DNA of 64,000 nt, taken from positions 310,001 to 374,000 of the forward strand of contig CAMHMH010000002.1 of NCBI GenBank assembly GCA_946186205.1, read 5' to 3'. The position numbers were made by a program, and so were the translations under genes. This document shows positions 18,017 through 26,908 of this stretch, in pieces. The notes under the pieces are model-generated. The model saw only the letters and a program-made list of their open reading frames with translations. It did not search any database and had not been told where the DNA came from. This DNA comes from an uncultured Fretibacterium sp. (GTDB lineage Bacteria; Synergistota; Synergistia; Synergistales; Aminobacteriaceae). Within the stretch, counting starts at the first letter, position 1. Each line of letters opens with the position of its first letter.

Positions 18017-18316
18017 ATGACTCAGACTGAACGAATCTCACACATGGAAAACTGCCTCAACGACTCACGAAAAGCAATCGACTCTCTAGCTCATGCCCTC
18101 GAAATGTACCGGGCTGTTCAGGGAAAAATCATCGAGCTTGCATCGTATTACGACTCTGAAGAGTGGCGCAAAGATTTTGAGGACGACGAAGCTGGAAGAC
18201 TCCCCGCTGACTTGAAACGCGGAGTTTTGAGCGAGGACGCAGTGTATGACCTTCTCAGCGACAACAGAGAAATTCTTGACGACATGGCCGGGATAATCCG
18301 TAACGTGAAATCCTGA
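18017..18316 (+). CDS. DUF4298 family protein
   Basis: A 99-residue soluble, acidic, mostly helical protein from an ATG at 18017 with GGAGG 9 nt before it; an upstream in-frame ATG at 17930 lacks a ribosome site. The sequence has the DUF4298 signature: a helical N-terminal half, then YYDSEEWRKDFEDDEAGRLP and LKRGVLSEDAVYDLLSDNRE. The family has no established function. It lies just upstream of a BrnT-like gene, but the 32-bp gap and lack of overlap give no strong functional link. Confidence 0.8.
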   Translation: MTQTERISHMENCLNDSRKAIDSLAHALEMYRAVQGKIIELASYYDSEEWRKDFEDDEAGRLPADLKRGVLSEDAVYDLLSDNREILDDMAGIIRNVKS

Positions 18317-18348
18317 ATGTATAATAGCGTCAAAGGGAGTGAAATATT

Positions 18349-18687
18349 TTGCACTTCACAGAATATGAGAGAGTGAAATGGACTTTAGGAGGAATGCTTT
18401 TCACGTGGGATGACAGGAAAGCAGCAAGCAACCTCAAGAAACACGGCGTAAGATTCTCAGAGGCAGCGGCAATATTTCTTGATGACAATATATCGATAGA
18501 AATAAATTCTGTTGATGAATATACAGGCGAGGAACGTTTGCAGGCTGTCGGAATGGTATACGGCGATATAATGTACATGGTTTACGTTGAGCGCGTAACT
18601 GTGGACAACAATGACATTATCCGTATAATATCAGCAAGACACGCTACAAGGGAGGAAGAAAGATATTATGCTTATGGGCTTGCATGA
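18349..18687 (+). CDS. brnT: BrnT-family ribonuclease toxin
   Basis: A 112-residue protein whose core (FTWDDRKAASNLKKHGVRFSEAAAIF, then EERLQAVGMVYGDIMYMVYVER and IIRIISARHATREEERYY) matches BrnT, a RelE-fold toxin of type II toxin-antitoxin systems. A TTG at 18349 follows AGGGAGTG. The internal ATG at 18394 would give the more usual BrnT N-terminus, but GGAGGA directly abuts it, which is too close to work well. The next gene overlaps its 3' end by 20 bp, the order toxin then antitoxin known for BrnTA. Confidence 0.85.
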   Translation: MHFTEYERVKWTLGGMLFTWDDRKAASNLKKHGVRFSEAAAIFLDDNISIEINSVDEYTGEERLQAVGMVYGDIMYMVYVERVTVDNNDIIRIISARHATREEERYYAYGLA

Positions 18688-18931
18688 CATACTTGCGGCA
18701 GTGGCAGACCCTGAAGAACGTGAAGCAATACGCAGGGATTTTCTGAGACGCATGGACGAAAAAAGAAAGCTGTTCGGAGAGCCAGACACGTCAGACATAC
18801 CTGAAGTAACAGACTTCTCACACTTCAGGCCGGGAAAACCCATCATCGACAAAATACGCGCGCACAATCTCAAAGTACAGGCAGAACGCGCCGAACGTGC
18901 AAAACTTGAAGAGGCAGTCTTGACAAAATAG
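18668..18931 (+). CDS. Candidate antitoxin partner of the BrnT-like toxin
   Basis: An 87-residue charged protein overlapping the brnT-like gene by 20 bp; GGGAGG lies 12 nt before the ATG. It is predicted mostly helical: LHDILAAVADPEEREAIRRDFLRRMDEKRKLFG, then a proline-rich turn, then a C-terminal helix rich in Ala, Glu and Arg. It does not show the BrnA ribbon-helix-helix signature I would expect. The role is inferred only from the overlap and gene order. Confidence 0.5.
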   Translation: MLMGLHDILAAVADPEEREAIRRDFLRRMDEKRKLFGEPDTSDIPEVTDFSHFRPGKPIIDKIRAHNLKVQAERAERAKLEEAVLTK

Positions 18932-18947
18932 GCGTTGGGGATATAAT
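18920..18947 (+). promoter_or_regulatory. Consensus promoter of the tRNA cluster
   Basis: TTGACA (18920-18925) and TATAAT (18942-18947) both match consensus perfectly, with a 16-bp spacer. The -35 overlaps the end of the preceding coding region, and the first tRNA begins 23 bp after the -10. Confidence 0.85.
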
Positions 18948-18970
18948 TACGCATTGTGATACGCAACAAC

Positions 18971-19045
18971 CGGGGTGTAGCGCAGTCTGGTTAGCGCACC
19001 TGCTTTGGGAGCAGGGGGTCGGAAGTTCGAATCTTCTCGCCCCGA
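18971..19045 (+). tRNA. tRNA-Pro (UGG)
   Basis: A cloverleaf can be drawn. Acceptor CGGGGTG pairs with CGCCCCG, the anticodon loop is CTTTGGGA with TGG, and the T arm contains GTTCGAATC. The 3' CCA is not encoded. Confidence 0.95.
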
Positions 19046-19064
19046 TACCCAGTGAAAAAAGTAT

Positions 19065-19138
19065 GCGGGAATAGCTCAGTTGGCTAGAGCGATGGCCTTC
19101 CAAGCCGTAGGTCGCGGGTTCGAATCCCGTTTCCCGCT
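19065..19138 (+). tRNA. tRNA-Gly (UCC)
   Basis: Acceptor GCGGGAA pairs with TTCCCGC, the anticodon loop CTTCCAA carries TCC, and the T loop is GTTCGAATC. CCA is not encoded. Confidence 0.95.
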
Positions 19139-19153
19139 CTGAAAACTTAATAC

Positions 19154-19230
19154 GCGCTCTTAGCTCAGCTGGATAGAGCAACGGCCTTCTAAGCCGTAGG
19201 CCGCGGGTTCGAATCCTGCAGGGCGCGCCA
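19154..19230 (+). tRNA. tRNA-Arg (UCU)
   Basis: Acceptor GCGCTCT pairs with AGGGCGC, and the anticodon loop CTTCTAA carries TCT. This is the only tRNA of the cluster with an encoded 3' CCA (19228-19230). Confidence 0.95.
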
Positions 19231-19240
19231 TAAATATCAT

Positions 19241-19315
19241 GGTGAGTGTAGCGCAATTGGTTAGAGCTTCGGATTGTGGTTCCGGCGGTTGAGGGTTCAA
19301 GTCCCTTCACTCACC
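19241..19315 (+). tRNA. tRNA-His (GUG)
   Basis: It has the extra 5' G(-1) opposite C73 that is diagnostic of tRNA-His. Acceptor GTGAGTG pairs with CACTCAC, and the anticodon loop TTGTGGT carries GTG. CCA is not encoded. Confidence 0.95.
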
Positions 19316-19321
19316 CTTCAT

Positions 19322-19395
19322 GCGTTCGTAGCTCATCTGGATAGAGCGGAAGACTTCGGATCTTCAGGCAGCGGGTTCAAATCCTGCCGGGCGCG
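19322..19395 (+). tRNA. tRNA-Arg (UCG)
   Basis: Acceptor GCGTTCG pairs with CGGGCGC using two wobbles. The anticodon stem GAAGA/TCTTC encloses CTTCGGA with TCG, which reads CGA/CGG codons. CCA is not encoded. Confidence 0.9.
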
Positions 19396-19418
19396 TCAGA
19401 AATTTGACAACTATATAC

Positions 19419-19491
<73 letters not shown>

Positions 19492-19508
19492 TTCACAAAT
19501 CACAATGA

Positions 19509-19539
19509 GACCTGCAAAGCACAAATGCGGGTCTTTTTT
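19509..19539 (+). terminator. Intrinsic terminator of the tRNA cluster
   Basis: GACCTGCA (19509-19516) pairs with TGCGGGTC (19526-19533) in an 8-bp stem and is followed by six T residues. Confidence 0.93.
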
Positions 19540-19623
19540 GTTACCCTTTTCACGCAAGCAAAAACTTCACGGGAAAAAATATATTACAGTCAGCAAGAAA
19601 CATCGTCAGCAAAAATTTCACGC

Positions 19624-19657
19624 AAAAAATACACCCCCTGCCGCAATACAGGAGGTG
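19624..19657 (-). terminator. Intrinsic terminator of the polA-surA-like-carB direction
   Basis: On the minus strand CACCTCCTG pairs with CAGGGGGTG (plus-strand arms 19632-19640 and 19649-19657), followed by a T-rich run. It lies 31 bp after the carB stop. Confidence 0.88.
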
Positions 19658-19688
19658 CAAAATCAATTCGGACTGTTGAAAGCTCGTC

Positions 19689-22600
19689 CTAGTGAATCAT
19701 GTTATGCCATTCTTTTATCGATTTCAGCGACTGGGAGTTAGTCCCTTTCGCTTTGAGTGTCATTATTCCTTCTATCGCAGCATCGGCAGCCGCAAGTGTC
19801 GTTACGTAGGGTATTCCCATCTTCACAGCCCCGCGGCGCAATATGCTTCCTGATTTCGTCAGTGCCTTCTCACGGGGAGTGTTGATTACCATCTGAACAT
19901 GGCCGTTTATTACGTGGTCTAGCACGTCAGGCCGCCCTTGTCCCACGCTTTTACACTCAACGCCCGAATGTCTCAGTGCCTCGCATGTTCCCTCAGTCGC
20001 AAGAATCTTGAAGCCCGCATAGCTGAACTTCTGCGCGATTGGGATTATGTCCTTCTTGTCTGAATCACTCACGGCAATTAATACCGTTCCTGACAGCGGC
20101 AATTTGCTTCCGGCAGCCTCTTCAGCCTTGCAGAACGCCTCCCCTGGCATTAGCGCAAGCCCGAGCACCTCGCCCGTAGACCTCATCTCAGGCCCTAATA
20201 CAGGGTCAACCTCCTGAAACATGTTGAACGGAAATACTGACTCTTTCACGCCGTAATAGGGTATGACTCTCTCGCCTAACGTTTCAAGCGGTGATGATTT
20301 CCCCGTAAGCTCGCGCGTTATCGCCTCAACCGCAAGAGGCACCATACGTATACCGCATACTTTCGACACAAGCGGAACTGTCCGGGACGCTCTCGGATTC
20401 GCTTCAAGCACAAAAACTTTTCCCGCCTCGATGGCGTACTGTATATTCATCAAGCCTACAACGTGCATGGCCTCAGCAATTTTCCGCGTGTAGTCCTTTA
20501 TCGTTGCGAGTGCTTCGGGGGTAATATGTCTTGACGGGAGGAAACATGCTGAGTCGCCCGAATGAATCCCGGCAAGCTCTATATGCTCCATTACGGCAGG
20601 GACATAGGCGTGAACACCGTCGCAAATCGCATCAGCTTCACATTCAAGCGCGTGATTCAAGAAACGGTCTATCAATATCGGCCTGTCTGGTGTTACTCCC
20701 TTTGCGGCTTTAACGTAGCTTTTGAGGCTCTCGTCGTCGTACACTATTTCCATTCCCCGGCCGCCTAATACATATGAAGGTCTCACCATCACAGGATAAC
20801 CGATTCTCGCAACAACTGAGCGCGCTTCGTCAAGTGTAGCCGCCATTCCTGACTCTGGCATGGGGATATTCAGACTGTCCATCACTGACTTGAAACGGCC
20901 GCGATCTTCCGCAAGGTCTATGATTTCCGGCGATGTTCCGAGAATTTTTACCCCGTTACGCTCTAACTCTGAGGCAAGATTTAACGGTGTCTGCCCTCCG
21001 AACTGCGCTATCACTCCGGCGGGCTTCTCCTCACGGTAAATGCTCAATACGTCCTCAAGCGTTAAAGGCTCAAAGTATAATTTATCGCTCGTGTCGTAAT
21101 CTGTGCTGACTGTTTCGGGGTTGCAGTTGACAATTATCGTCTCAAAGCCTAACTTGCGGAGACTCTGCGCCGCGTGCACACAGCAGTAATCAAACTCAAT
21201 CCCTTGTCCGATTCTGTTCGGGCCGCCTCCCAGTATCATGATTTTGCGGTTTCGTGAGACTTTGTTGCTGCCTGATGTGCTGTATGAGCTGTAGTAATAT
21301 GCTCCGTTTTCTGTTCCGCTTACGTGAACGCCGTCCCAATGCTCAATGATATTCAGGGATTCCCGGCGGTCTCTTATGCTTTGCTCGCTTACGTTAAGCA
21401 ATGAGGCTAAATATCTGTCTGAAAATCCGTCTTTCTTCGCCTGTATCAGAATGTCATCAGGAAGATTTTTACCCTTGAAGGCTAGTATTCTTTCTTCCTC
21501 GTCAACAAGTGCTTTCATCTCATCAAGAAAATATGCTTTGACGTGAGTCAGCCCGTGAATCTCGTCAACAGTCGCACCCTTCCTCAATGCCTCGTATATC
21601 ACAAAATATCTCTCACTCGTGGGATATTCAAGCATTTTGAGAAGCTCTGACTTTGTGAGAGTGTCAAAATTCTTCACATGGCCGAGTCCGTAACGATCCT
21701 TTTCAAGCGAACGCACAGCCTTCTGCAACGCCTCACGGAAATTCTTGCCGATACTCATCACTTCACCAACAGCGCGCATTTGAGTCCCAAGTTTGTCCTG
21801 CACTCCCTTGAATTTCTCAAACGCCCATCGCGCAAACTTCACTACTACATAATCACCGTCAGGCTTGTACTTGTCCAGCGTTCCATATTTCCCGCACGGT
21901 ATATCGCTCAATGTTAATCCGGCCGCAAGTTTCGCTGACACAAGCGCAATCGGAAATCCCGTAGCCTTTGACGCAAGAGCAGATGACCTTGATGTCCGGG
22001 GGTTTATCTCTATCACTATAACGCGGTCAGTCTTGGGGTCATGGGCAAATTGCACGTTCGTTCCGCCAATCACGCCGATATGCTCGACAATCTTATACGC
22101 CATTTCCTGAAGACGGGCTTGAAGTTCAGGGGAAATCGTGAGCATTGGAGCAACGCAGAATGAGTCGCCCGTGTGAACGCCCATAGGGTCAACATTTTCG
22201 ATAAAACATACTGTTATCATGTTGTTGTCCTTGTCGCGAACAACTTCTAACTCTAGTTCCTCCCAGCCTAGCACAGACTCTTCAACCAAAACTTGATGGA
22301 CTATGCTGGCCTGCAATCCCCTCTCGCAGACTGTGCGCAGTTCCTCGCGGTTGTAGACTAATCCGCCGCCCGCGCCCCCCATCGTGTATGCAGGTCTCAG
22401 AACAACAGGGTAACCGAGAGTTTCAACTATGCTCAATGCCTCGTCAACTGAGTACGCTACCTGAGATTTTGCCATGTCGATATTCAGGGCGTTCATTGTG
22501 TTCTTGAACTCTATGCGGTCTTCTCCTCGTTCTATTGCGTCTGCCTGCACTCCGATTACTTCAACGTTGTATTTTGCGAGAATGCCGGCCTTGTGGAGTT

Positions 22601-22907
22601 CTGCGCAGAGATTCAAGCCAGACTGCCCGCCCAAGTTCGGCAAAAGCGCGTCAGGCCGTTCACGCGCTATTATCGCTTCAAGCCGTTCAGGGTTCAGCGG
22701 CTCAATGTACGTTATGTCGGCCATTTCGGGATCTGTCATGATCGTTGCGGGGTTCGAGTTCACTAATACGACTTCATAGCCGAGCGAGCGCAGAGCCTTG
22801 CATGCCTGAGTCCCTGAGTAATCAAACTCGCACGCCTGGCCTATCACTATAGGACCTGAGCCAATAATTAATATCTTGTGTATGTCGGTGCGTTGAGGTG
22901 ATGCCAT
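19689..22907 (-). CDS. carB: Carbamoyl-phosphate synthase large subunit
   Basis: A 1072-residue enzyme of normal length with two homologous ATP-grasp halves. It makes carbamoyl phosphate from bicarbonate, ATP and ammonia channelled from CarA, for pyrimidine and arginine synthesis. The first half starts with IGSGPIVIGQACEFDYSGTQACKALR and continues with NPATIMTDPEMADITYIEPL. The second half repeats this as GGGPNRIGQGIEFDYCCVHAAQSLR and CNPETVSTDYDTSDKLYFEPL. The C-terminal MGS-like regulatory domain follows from about residue 940. The small subunit gene carA is not adjacent; the gene before it is the SurA/PpiD-like gene, 29 bp away. A terminator follows. Confidence 0.97.
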   Translation of the reverse strand: MASPQRTDIHKILIIGSGPIVIGQACEFDYSGTQACKALRSLGYEVVLVNSNPATIMTDPEMADITYIEPLNPERLEAIIARERPDALLPNLGGQSGLNLCAELHKAGILAKYNVEVIGVQADAIERGEDRIEFKNTMNALNIDMAKSQVAYSVDEALSIVETLGYPVVLRPAYTMGGAGGGLVYNREELRTVCERGLQASIVHQVLVEESVLGWEELELEVVRDKDNNMITVCFIENVDPMGVHTGDSFCVAPMLTISPELQARLQEMAYKIVEHIGVIGGTNVQFAHDPKTDRVIVIEINPRTSRSSALASKATGFPIALVSAKLAAGLTLSDIPCGKYGTLDKYKPDGDYVVVKFARWAFEKFKGVQDKLGTQMRAVGEVMSIGKNFREALQKAVRSLEKDRYGLGHVKNFDTLTKSELLKMLEYPTSERYFVIYEALRKGATVDEIHGLTHVKAYFLDEMKALVDEEERILAFKGKNLPDDILIQAKKDGFSDRYLASLLNVSEQSIRDRRESLNIIEHWDGVHVSGTENGAYYYSSYSTSGSNKVSRNRKIMILGGGPNRIGQGIEFDYCCVHAAQSLRKLGFETIIVNCNPETVSTDYDTSDKLYFEPLTLEDVLSIYREEKPAGVIAQFGGQTPLNLASELERNGVKILGTSPEIIDLAEDRGRFKSVMDSLNIPMPESGMAATLDEARSVVARIGYPVMVRPSYVLGGRGMEIVYDDESLKSYVKAAKGVTPDRPILIDRFLNHALECEADAICDGVHAYVPAVMEHIELAGIHSGDSACFLPSRHITPEALATIKDYTRKIAEAMHVVGLMNIQYAIEAGKVFVLEANPRASRTVPLVSKVCGIRMVPLAVEAITRELTGKSSPLETLGERVIPYYGVKESVFPFNMFQEVDPVLGPEMRSTGEVLGLALMPGEAFCKAEEAAGSKLPLSGTVLIAVSDSDKKDIIPIAQKFSYAGFKILATEGTCEALRHSGVECKSVGQGRPDVLDHVINGHVQMVINTPREKALTKSGSILRRGAVKMGIPYVTTLAAADAAIEGIMTLKAKGTNSQSLKSIKEWHNMIH

Positions 22908-22936
22908 GTATAAATCTCACTTCCTGTGTTACGGTG

Positions 22937-24463
22937 TTACTTGTCCGATGATGAAATGTCCTGTGATAATGCGGGAGTCTCGGCGGGTACGTCAACACTT
23001 TCAACAATCGCGGGAGTCTCGGCTGGTACGTCTGCGCTTTCAACAGCTGCGGGAGTCTCTGCGGGTACGTCAGCACTTTCAGCAACTGCGGGAGTCTCGG
23101 CTGGTACGTCTGCGCTTTCAGCAACTGCGGGAGTCTCTGAAGGTACGTCAGCACTTTCAACAACTGCGGGAATCTCTGCGGGTACGTCAGCACTTTCAAC
23201 AACTGCGGGAGTCTCGGCGGGCTTGTCTGTGCTTTCAACAACTGCGGGAGTCTCTGCGGGTACGTCAGCACTTTCAACAACTGCGGGAGTCTCGGCGGGC
23301 TTGTCTGTGCTTTCTACAACTGCGGGAGTCTCGACGGGTTCATCAACACTTTCAACAACTGCTGGAGTCTCTGCGGGCTTGTCGGGGCTTTCGTCAGCAA
23401 GAGTCATTATCGGGATTATGTCTGCTGAAGGCGCGTTATCTCCAGAAACAACAGGGCTTGTGAATAATTCATTGTCGTTTATCACAACATTTGCTTTCTT
23501 CCGCAATTCTTCCTCATAGGCCGTCAATCTGGCGCGCTCCTCCTGCTGAGTCAGAAGCATACGTATATCACCGCTCACGTCTGAATATGGCGTAAATCCC
23601 GCGTCAACATGTGAGACCTTCATCGCTACGCCGTAATCCTTGCTCGTTACCGCAAACACAGGACTCACACGCCCAATGTCAAGAGAGGCCAGCACGCTCA
23701 ATATTCCCGCCCTGAAAGATGACTCAGGAAGCCTTATCGGATTTTTCGTGATGTTGATTACGTCATGGGAGGCTAATGCGTCGCCCGATGCTAATACGTC
23801 CCAGCTTGAACCTTCAGCAATTTTCGCACGGAAATATTCTGCGTCCGCGCTCGTTCCGAAATCGGCCATGTGCACCGTGAATCCTTCAGGCAAAATATAC
23901 AGTATATTCTTCATTGTGTCGTAAAACTCTGTTACTTTGTCGTCGCTCACTGTTACAACTCCGACGGCCTCGCGTATCAGTCTGTCGGCTGCCATCTGGC
24001 GCGCAAGGTTCTTCCTGTAATCCTCCGGCTTTATACCTGAATTTGCGAGCAGCTGATAGAATGTCTCTCTTGTCGGGAAATATGTATCAGCGTAAATCTT
24101 CATGGCCTCGTCCGCTTCACCGTCGCTCACATGTATTCCCTTCTCTTCTACTTCCTTAGCGAGCTGTGAGTCTAATATTGCCTGGTCAAGCACTGACCTG
24201 TAAATCGCGGCCATGTCCAGTGACTCAAAGCTCCGTGTGCTGTACTGGCTCAAGTAATTTCTCAGCCTCTGCTCAAGCTCCGAACGCATTAACGAGCGGC
24301 CGTTTATCTGCGCTACCTCGTAATCCGTCATTGTTCCGTCGGGATTTCTGCCGGGGGTACGTCTTGTTCCTCTGCCTTCATACATAAGGAACGTCGAGAG
24401 CAGGAACGCTACTACTATTACTGCCATTATCCATTTCATTTGTGTACGCAGGAACTTCATCAT
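22937..24463 (-). CDS. SurA/PpiD-like periplasmic folding factor with a repetitive Pro/Glu tail
   Basis: A 508-residue membrane-anchored protein with a single N-terminal helix (about 10-28, MAVIVVAFLLSTFLMYEG). A SurA_N-type chaperone domain follows (about 45-190, with INGRSLMRSELEQRL, then GIHVSDGEADEAM, then SGIKPEDYRKNL). A rotamase-like region occupies about 195-340. The C-terminal 150 residues are eleven 13-residue units of consensus DVPAETPAVVESA, probably an extended stalk. It likely assists folding of exported proteins; isomerase activity is not assured. It lies between polA and carB on the same strand. Confidence 0.8.
   Translation of the reverse strand: MMKFLRTQMKWIMAVIVVAFLLSTFLMYEGRGTRRTPGRNPDGTMTDYEVAQINGRSLMRSELEQRLRNYLSQYSTRSFESLDMAAIYRSVLDQAILDSQLAKEVEEKGIHVSDGEADEAMKIYADTYFPTRETFYQLLANSGIKPEDYRKNLARQMAADRLIREAVGVVTVSDDKVTEFYDTMKNILYILPEGFTVHMADFGTSADAEYFRAKIAEGSSWDVLASGDALASHDVINITKNPIRLPESSFRAGILSVLASLDIGRVSPVFAVTSKDYGVAMKVSHVDAGFTPYSDVSGDIRMLLTQQEERARLTAYEEELRKKANVVINDNELFTSPVVSGDNAPSADIIPIMTLADESPDKPAETPAVVESVDEPVETPAVVESTDKPAETPAVVESADVPAETPAVVESTDKPAETPAVVESADVPAEIPAVVESADVPSETPAVAESADVPAETPAVAESADVPAETPAAVESADVPAETPAIVESVDVPAETPALSQDISSSDK
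22971..23399. repeat. 39-bp tandem repeat, eleven copies, in the SurA/PpiD-like gene
   Basis: Consecutive units begin every 39 bp from 22971 to 23361 (plus-strand unit beginning GCGGGAGTCTC). The period is divisible by three, so gain or loss of units keeps the frame. Variation is concentrated at a few codons (DVP or DKP, ESA or EST), as expected from ongoing duplication. The long open plus-strand frames here are a by-product of the repeat. Confidence 0.97.
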
Positions 24464-24544
24464 GATGGGATAAAACCCTCTTTCTATAAATTTTTCAGTA
24501 AGTAATTCACATGATTTTGTGATTTTAGCACACAGTAAGCAATT

Positions 24545-26908
24545 TTACACACTCGCCAAACTCCTGCCCGTCTTTGACTCTGCCTTCAGCAATGAGACTT
24601 CACCGCCAGCATCAACCATGACTTTGCGCAGGATTTCTGAGACTTCACCGGCCCGGCCCGCAGGACATTCACACACTAACGAGTCGTGCACCTGAAGGAA
24701 TAATTCGGCTTCACCCGTCGCGGCGAATGATGTTACGGCCTTGCGCGCTATGTCGGCGGCTGTCCCCTGTATAGGGCTGTTGATTAACGCACGGTCAAGC
24801 GCAGAACCTTTCGCGGGGATTTCCTTCACGGGGCGTATTCTTCCTGCTAATGTCCGTGAATATCCCCTCTCTTTTGCTGACTGTATAAGGCTGTCAACAA
24901 ACGGCTGTATTTTTGGCAGTGCGTCAAAGTATCGTCTCATTATTCCGTCAGCTTCCTTGCGCGGAATATCAAGCCTCTCTGCTAATCCGAATGAGCTCAT
25001 CCCGTAAAGAAGCCCGAAATTTATCATCTTCGCCGCCCGTCTCATCTCTGCTGTAACAAACTCAGGCATTGCGCCGAATACCCATGACGCTGTCTCGGTG
25101 TGAATGTCCCTTCCCTGTGTGAATGCCTCTATCAGTCTTTCCTCGCCAGACATATACGCAAGCACGCGCAGTTCAACCTGTGAATAGTCAGCCGAAACAA
25201 ATACATTCTCAGGGTTCACGGGTAGCAGGCCGGATTTTATCTTCACAGCCCATGAGCCGAACGCAGGTATGTTCTGCATGTTGGGATCACGCGAGCTTAA
25301 TCGCCCTGTGCCTGTCATGGCCGGGTCAAACGTCGTGTGAATTATTCCGTCTTTGTCCGCAAATTTCTGGAACGGTATCACAAAACTTGTCAGCATCTTT
25401 GAGAGCTCCCTGTGTTCGAGGATTAATGAAGGCGGCTCACCGTTCGGGGATTTCGCGAGCTTCTCTAACACGCCTGCTTCTGTTGAGTATGACGTTTTGC
25501 CTTTTGTCTTGCCTGAAGGGGTGAATTTCAGCTTGTCGAACAATAGCCATGACACTTGAGCCGACGAATTTACGTTTATCCTCGCGCCGGTTATGTCCGC
25601 TAACCTGTACTCAATCTCAGAAATTCTTGATGATAATTCAGCCTGAACTCCAGCAAAAATTTCACGTTCTATCCTTACTCCGTGAGCCTCCATCTTGTTC
25701 AGTGCCGGGATTAATGGCAGGTCAATATCATTCATCACATTCAGCAAGCCTTCATAGCTCTCGATTTCAGCGTTGAGATTTCCCGCTACAGTATCAAGAG
25801 CCTCTGAAGGGTCATCACTCGTCCTTATGGCATCAGTCAGAGCGGTGTAATTCCTCGCGGCCTCGTCAGGGTGAAGAAGGTAATATGCGGTCTTCAAGTC
25901 AAAAACTTTTGGGGAATGAGAAAATCTTTCAGGCGTTGTGATTAACTCTGTCTTGTAGTCAAGAGTCATTACTTCACACTGAGGGGCTACAGACTTCTCT
26001 TGATGGTAAAATTCGCGCGGTGATGGAGCTTTCGTGCTGCCTATACGCTTAAGCACCCGTGAAAGTCCAAGCCTTAACGCTAACTTTTCCGCGCCGTCAA
26101 AATCAATCCTCGTGTTTATGCAGTCATTAATGAAGTCAGCATCTCTGTCAAAAATATCATCACGCAATACCGTAAGATTATCACGTGTCCATATCACCGA
26201 ATCCATTCCGGCAATTATAAACTTGTCGCGCTGTGCTTTGGGAAGTTCCTTCAGTGATGCATATATAGCTTCTATTGTGGGATATTGTGAGAGGAGTTTC
26301 TTTGCTCCCTTCTCGCCTATACCGTGAACGCCTTTAACGTTGTCTGAAGGGTCTCCGACGATTGCGAGATAATCGGGCATCGCGGCAGGGTGAAATCCAT
26401 ACTCATTTATGAATGAAGCCTCCGTGTAGATCTCCGCGCCCGCAACACCTTTCTTTGTGGGACGTATTACCCTCACTCCGTCAGAAAGCACTTGCAGAAG
26501 ATCTTTGTCCGACGAAAGCAGAACAACTTCATACCCTTCACGGCGCGCAACTTTCGCGATTGATGCGGCTGTGTCGTCAGCTTCTACTCCCTCTCGGATG
26601 ATTACCCTTATCCCGCAGAGCTTCAATAATTCCTGCAAGATTGGGAGCTGTATTCTCAAGTCATCAGAGAGCGGCGGCCTTCCTTCTTTGTACCCGCTGT
26701 AAAGCTCGTGCCTGAACGTTTTGCCCTTTGCGTCAAAAACTGCAACCGTCAAATCCGGCTGTATTTCATCCTGCACATGATACAGCATATTCATGAAGCC
26801 CACGATTGTTGATGTCGGTGTTCCGTCGGGTGCTGTAAGACTGATATTGAGAGCGTGAAATCCTCTGTGCGCGAGGCTGTGCCCGTCAACAATAAGAAAT
26901 GTCTTTAT
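24545..26908 (-). CDS. polA: DNA polymerase I with 5'-nuclease domain, apparent AUA start
   Basis: Read from an ATA at 26906-26908 the protein is 787 residues. The flap endonuclease domain (1-270) then begins correctly with KTFLIVDGHSLAHRGFHALN; the first downstream ATG (26803) would delete this catalytic strand. GGGAGGA lies 6 nt before the ATA and an in-frame TAG lies just upstream of it. The polymerase domain (about 395-787) has motif A SADYSQVELRVLAYMSG, motif B RRAAKMINFGLLYGMS and motif C QVHDSLV. Only about 70-100 residues lie between the two domains, with no DxE exonuclease motif, so the 3'-5' proofreading domain is essentially lost. Role: Okazaki fragment processing and repair. Confidence 0.92.
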   Translation of the reverse strand: MKTFLIVDGHSLAHRGFHALNISLTAPDGTPTSTIVGFMNMLYHVQDEIQPDLTVAVFDAKGKTFRHELYSGYKEGRPPLSDDLRIQLPILQELLKLCGIRVIIREGVEADDTAASIAKVARREGYEVVLLSSDKDLLQVLSDGVRVIRPTKKGVAGAEIYTEASFINEYGFHPAAMPDYLAIVGDPSDNVKGVHGIGEKGAKKLLSQYPTIEAIYASLKELPKAQRDKFIIAGMDSVIWTRDNLTVLRDDIFDRDADFINDCINTRIDFDGAEKLALRLGLSRVLKRIGSTKAPSPREFYHQEKSVAPQCEVMTLDYKTELITTPERFSHSPKVFDLKTAYYLLHPDEAARNYTALTDAIRTSDDPSEALDTVAGNLNAEIESYEGLLNVMNDIDLPLIPALNKMEAHGVRIEREIFAGVQAELSSRISEIEYRLADITGARINVNSSAQVSWLLFDKLKFTPSGKTKGKTSYSTEAGVLEKLAKSPNGEPPSLILEHRELSKMLTSFVIPFQKFADKDGIIHTTFDPAMTGTGRLSSRDPNMQNIPAFGSWAVKIKSGLLPVNPENVFVSADYSQVELRVLAYMSGEERLIEAFTQGRDIHTETASWVFGAMPEFVTAEMRRAAKMINFGLLYGMSSFGLAERLDIPRKEADGIMRRYFDALPKIQPFVDSLIQSAKERGYSRTLAGRIRPVKEIPAKGSALDRALINSPIQGTAADIARKAVTSFAATGEAELFLQVHDSLVCECPAGRAGEVSEILRKVMVDAGGEVSLLKAESKTGRSLASV

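Noticed and set aside
18870-19310. 146-residue minus-strand reading frame across the tRNA cluster
   Set aside because: It is the antisense translation of tRNA genes (the familiar spurious RRFELPTPCSQSRCANQTAL type), not a protein.
22906-23519. Two long plus-strand frames opposite the SurA/PpiD-like repeats
   Set aside because: They are open only because a 39-bp repeat without stops is read in other frames; they have no ribosome site or domain.
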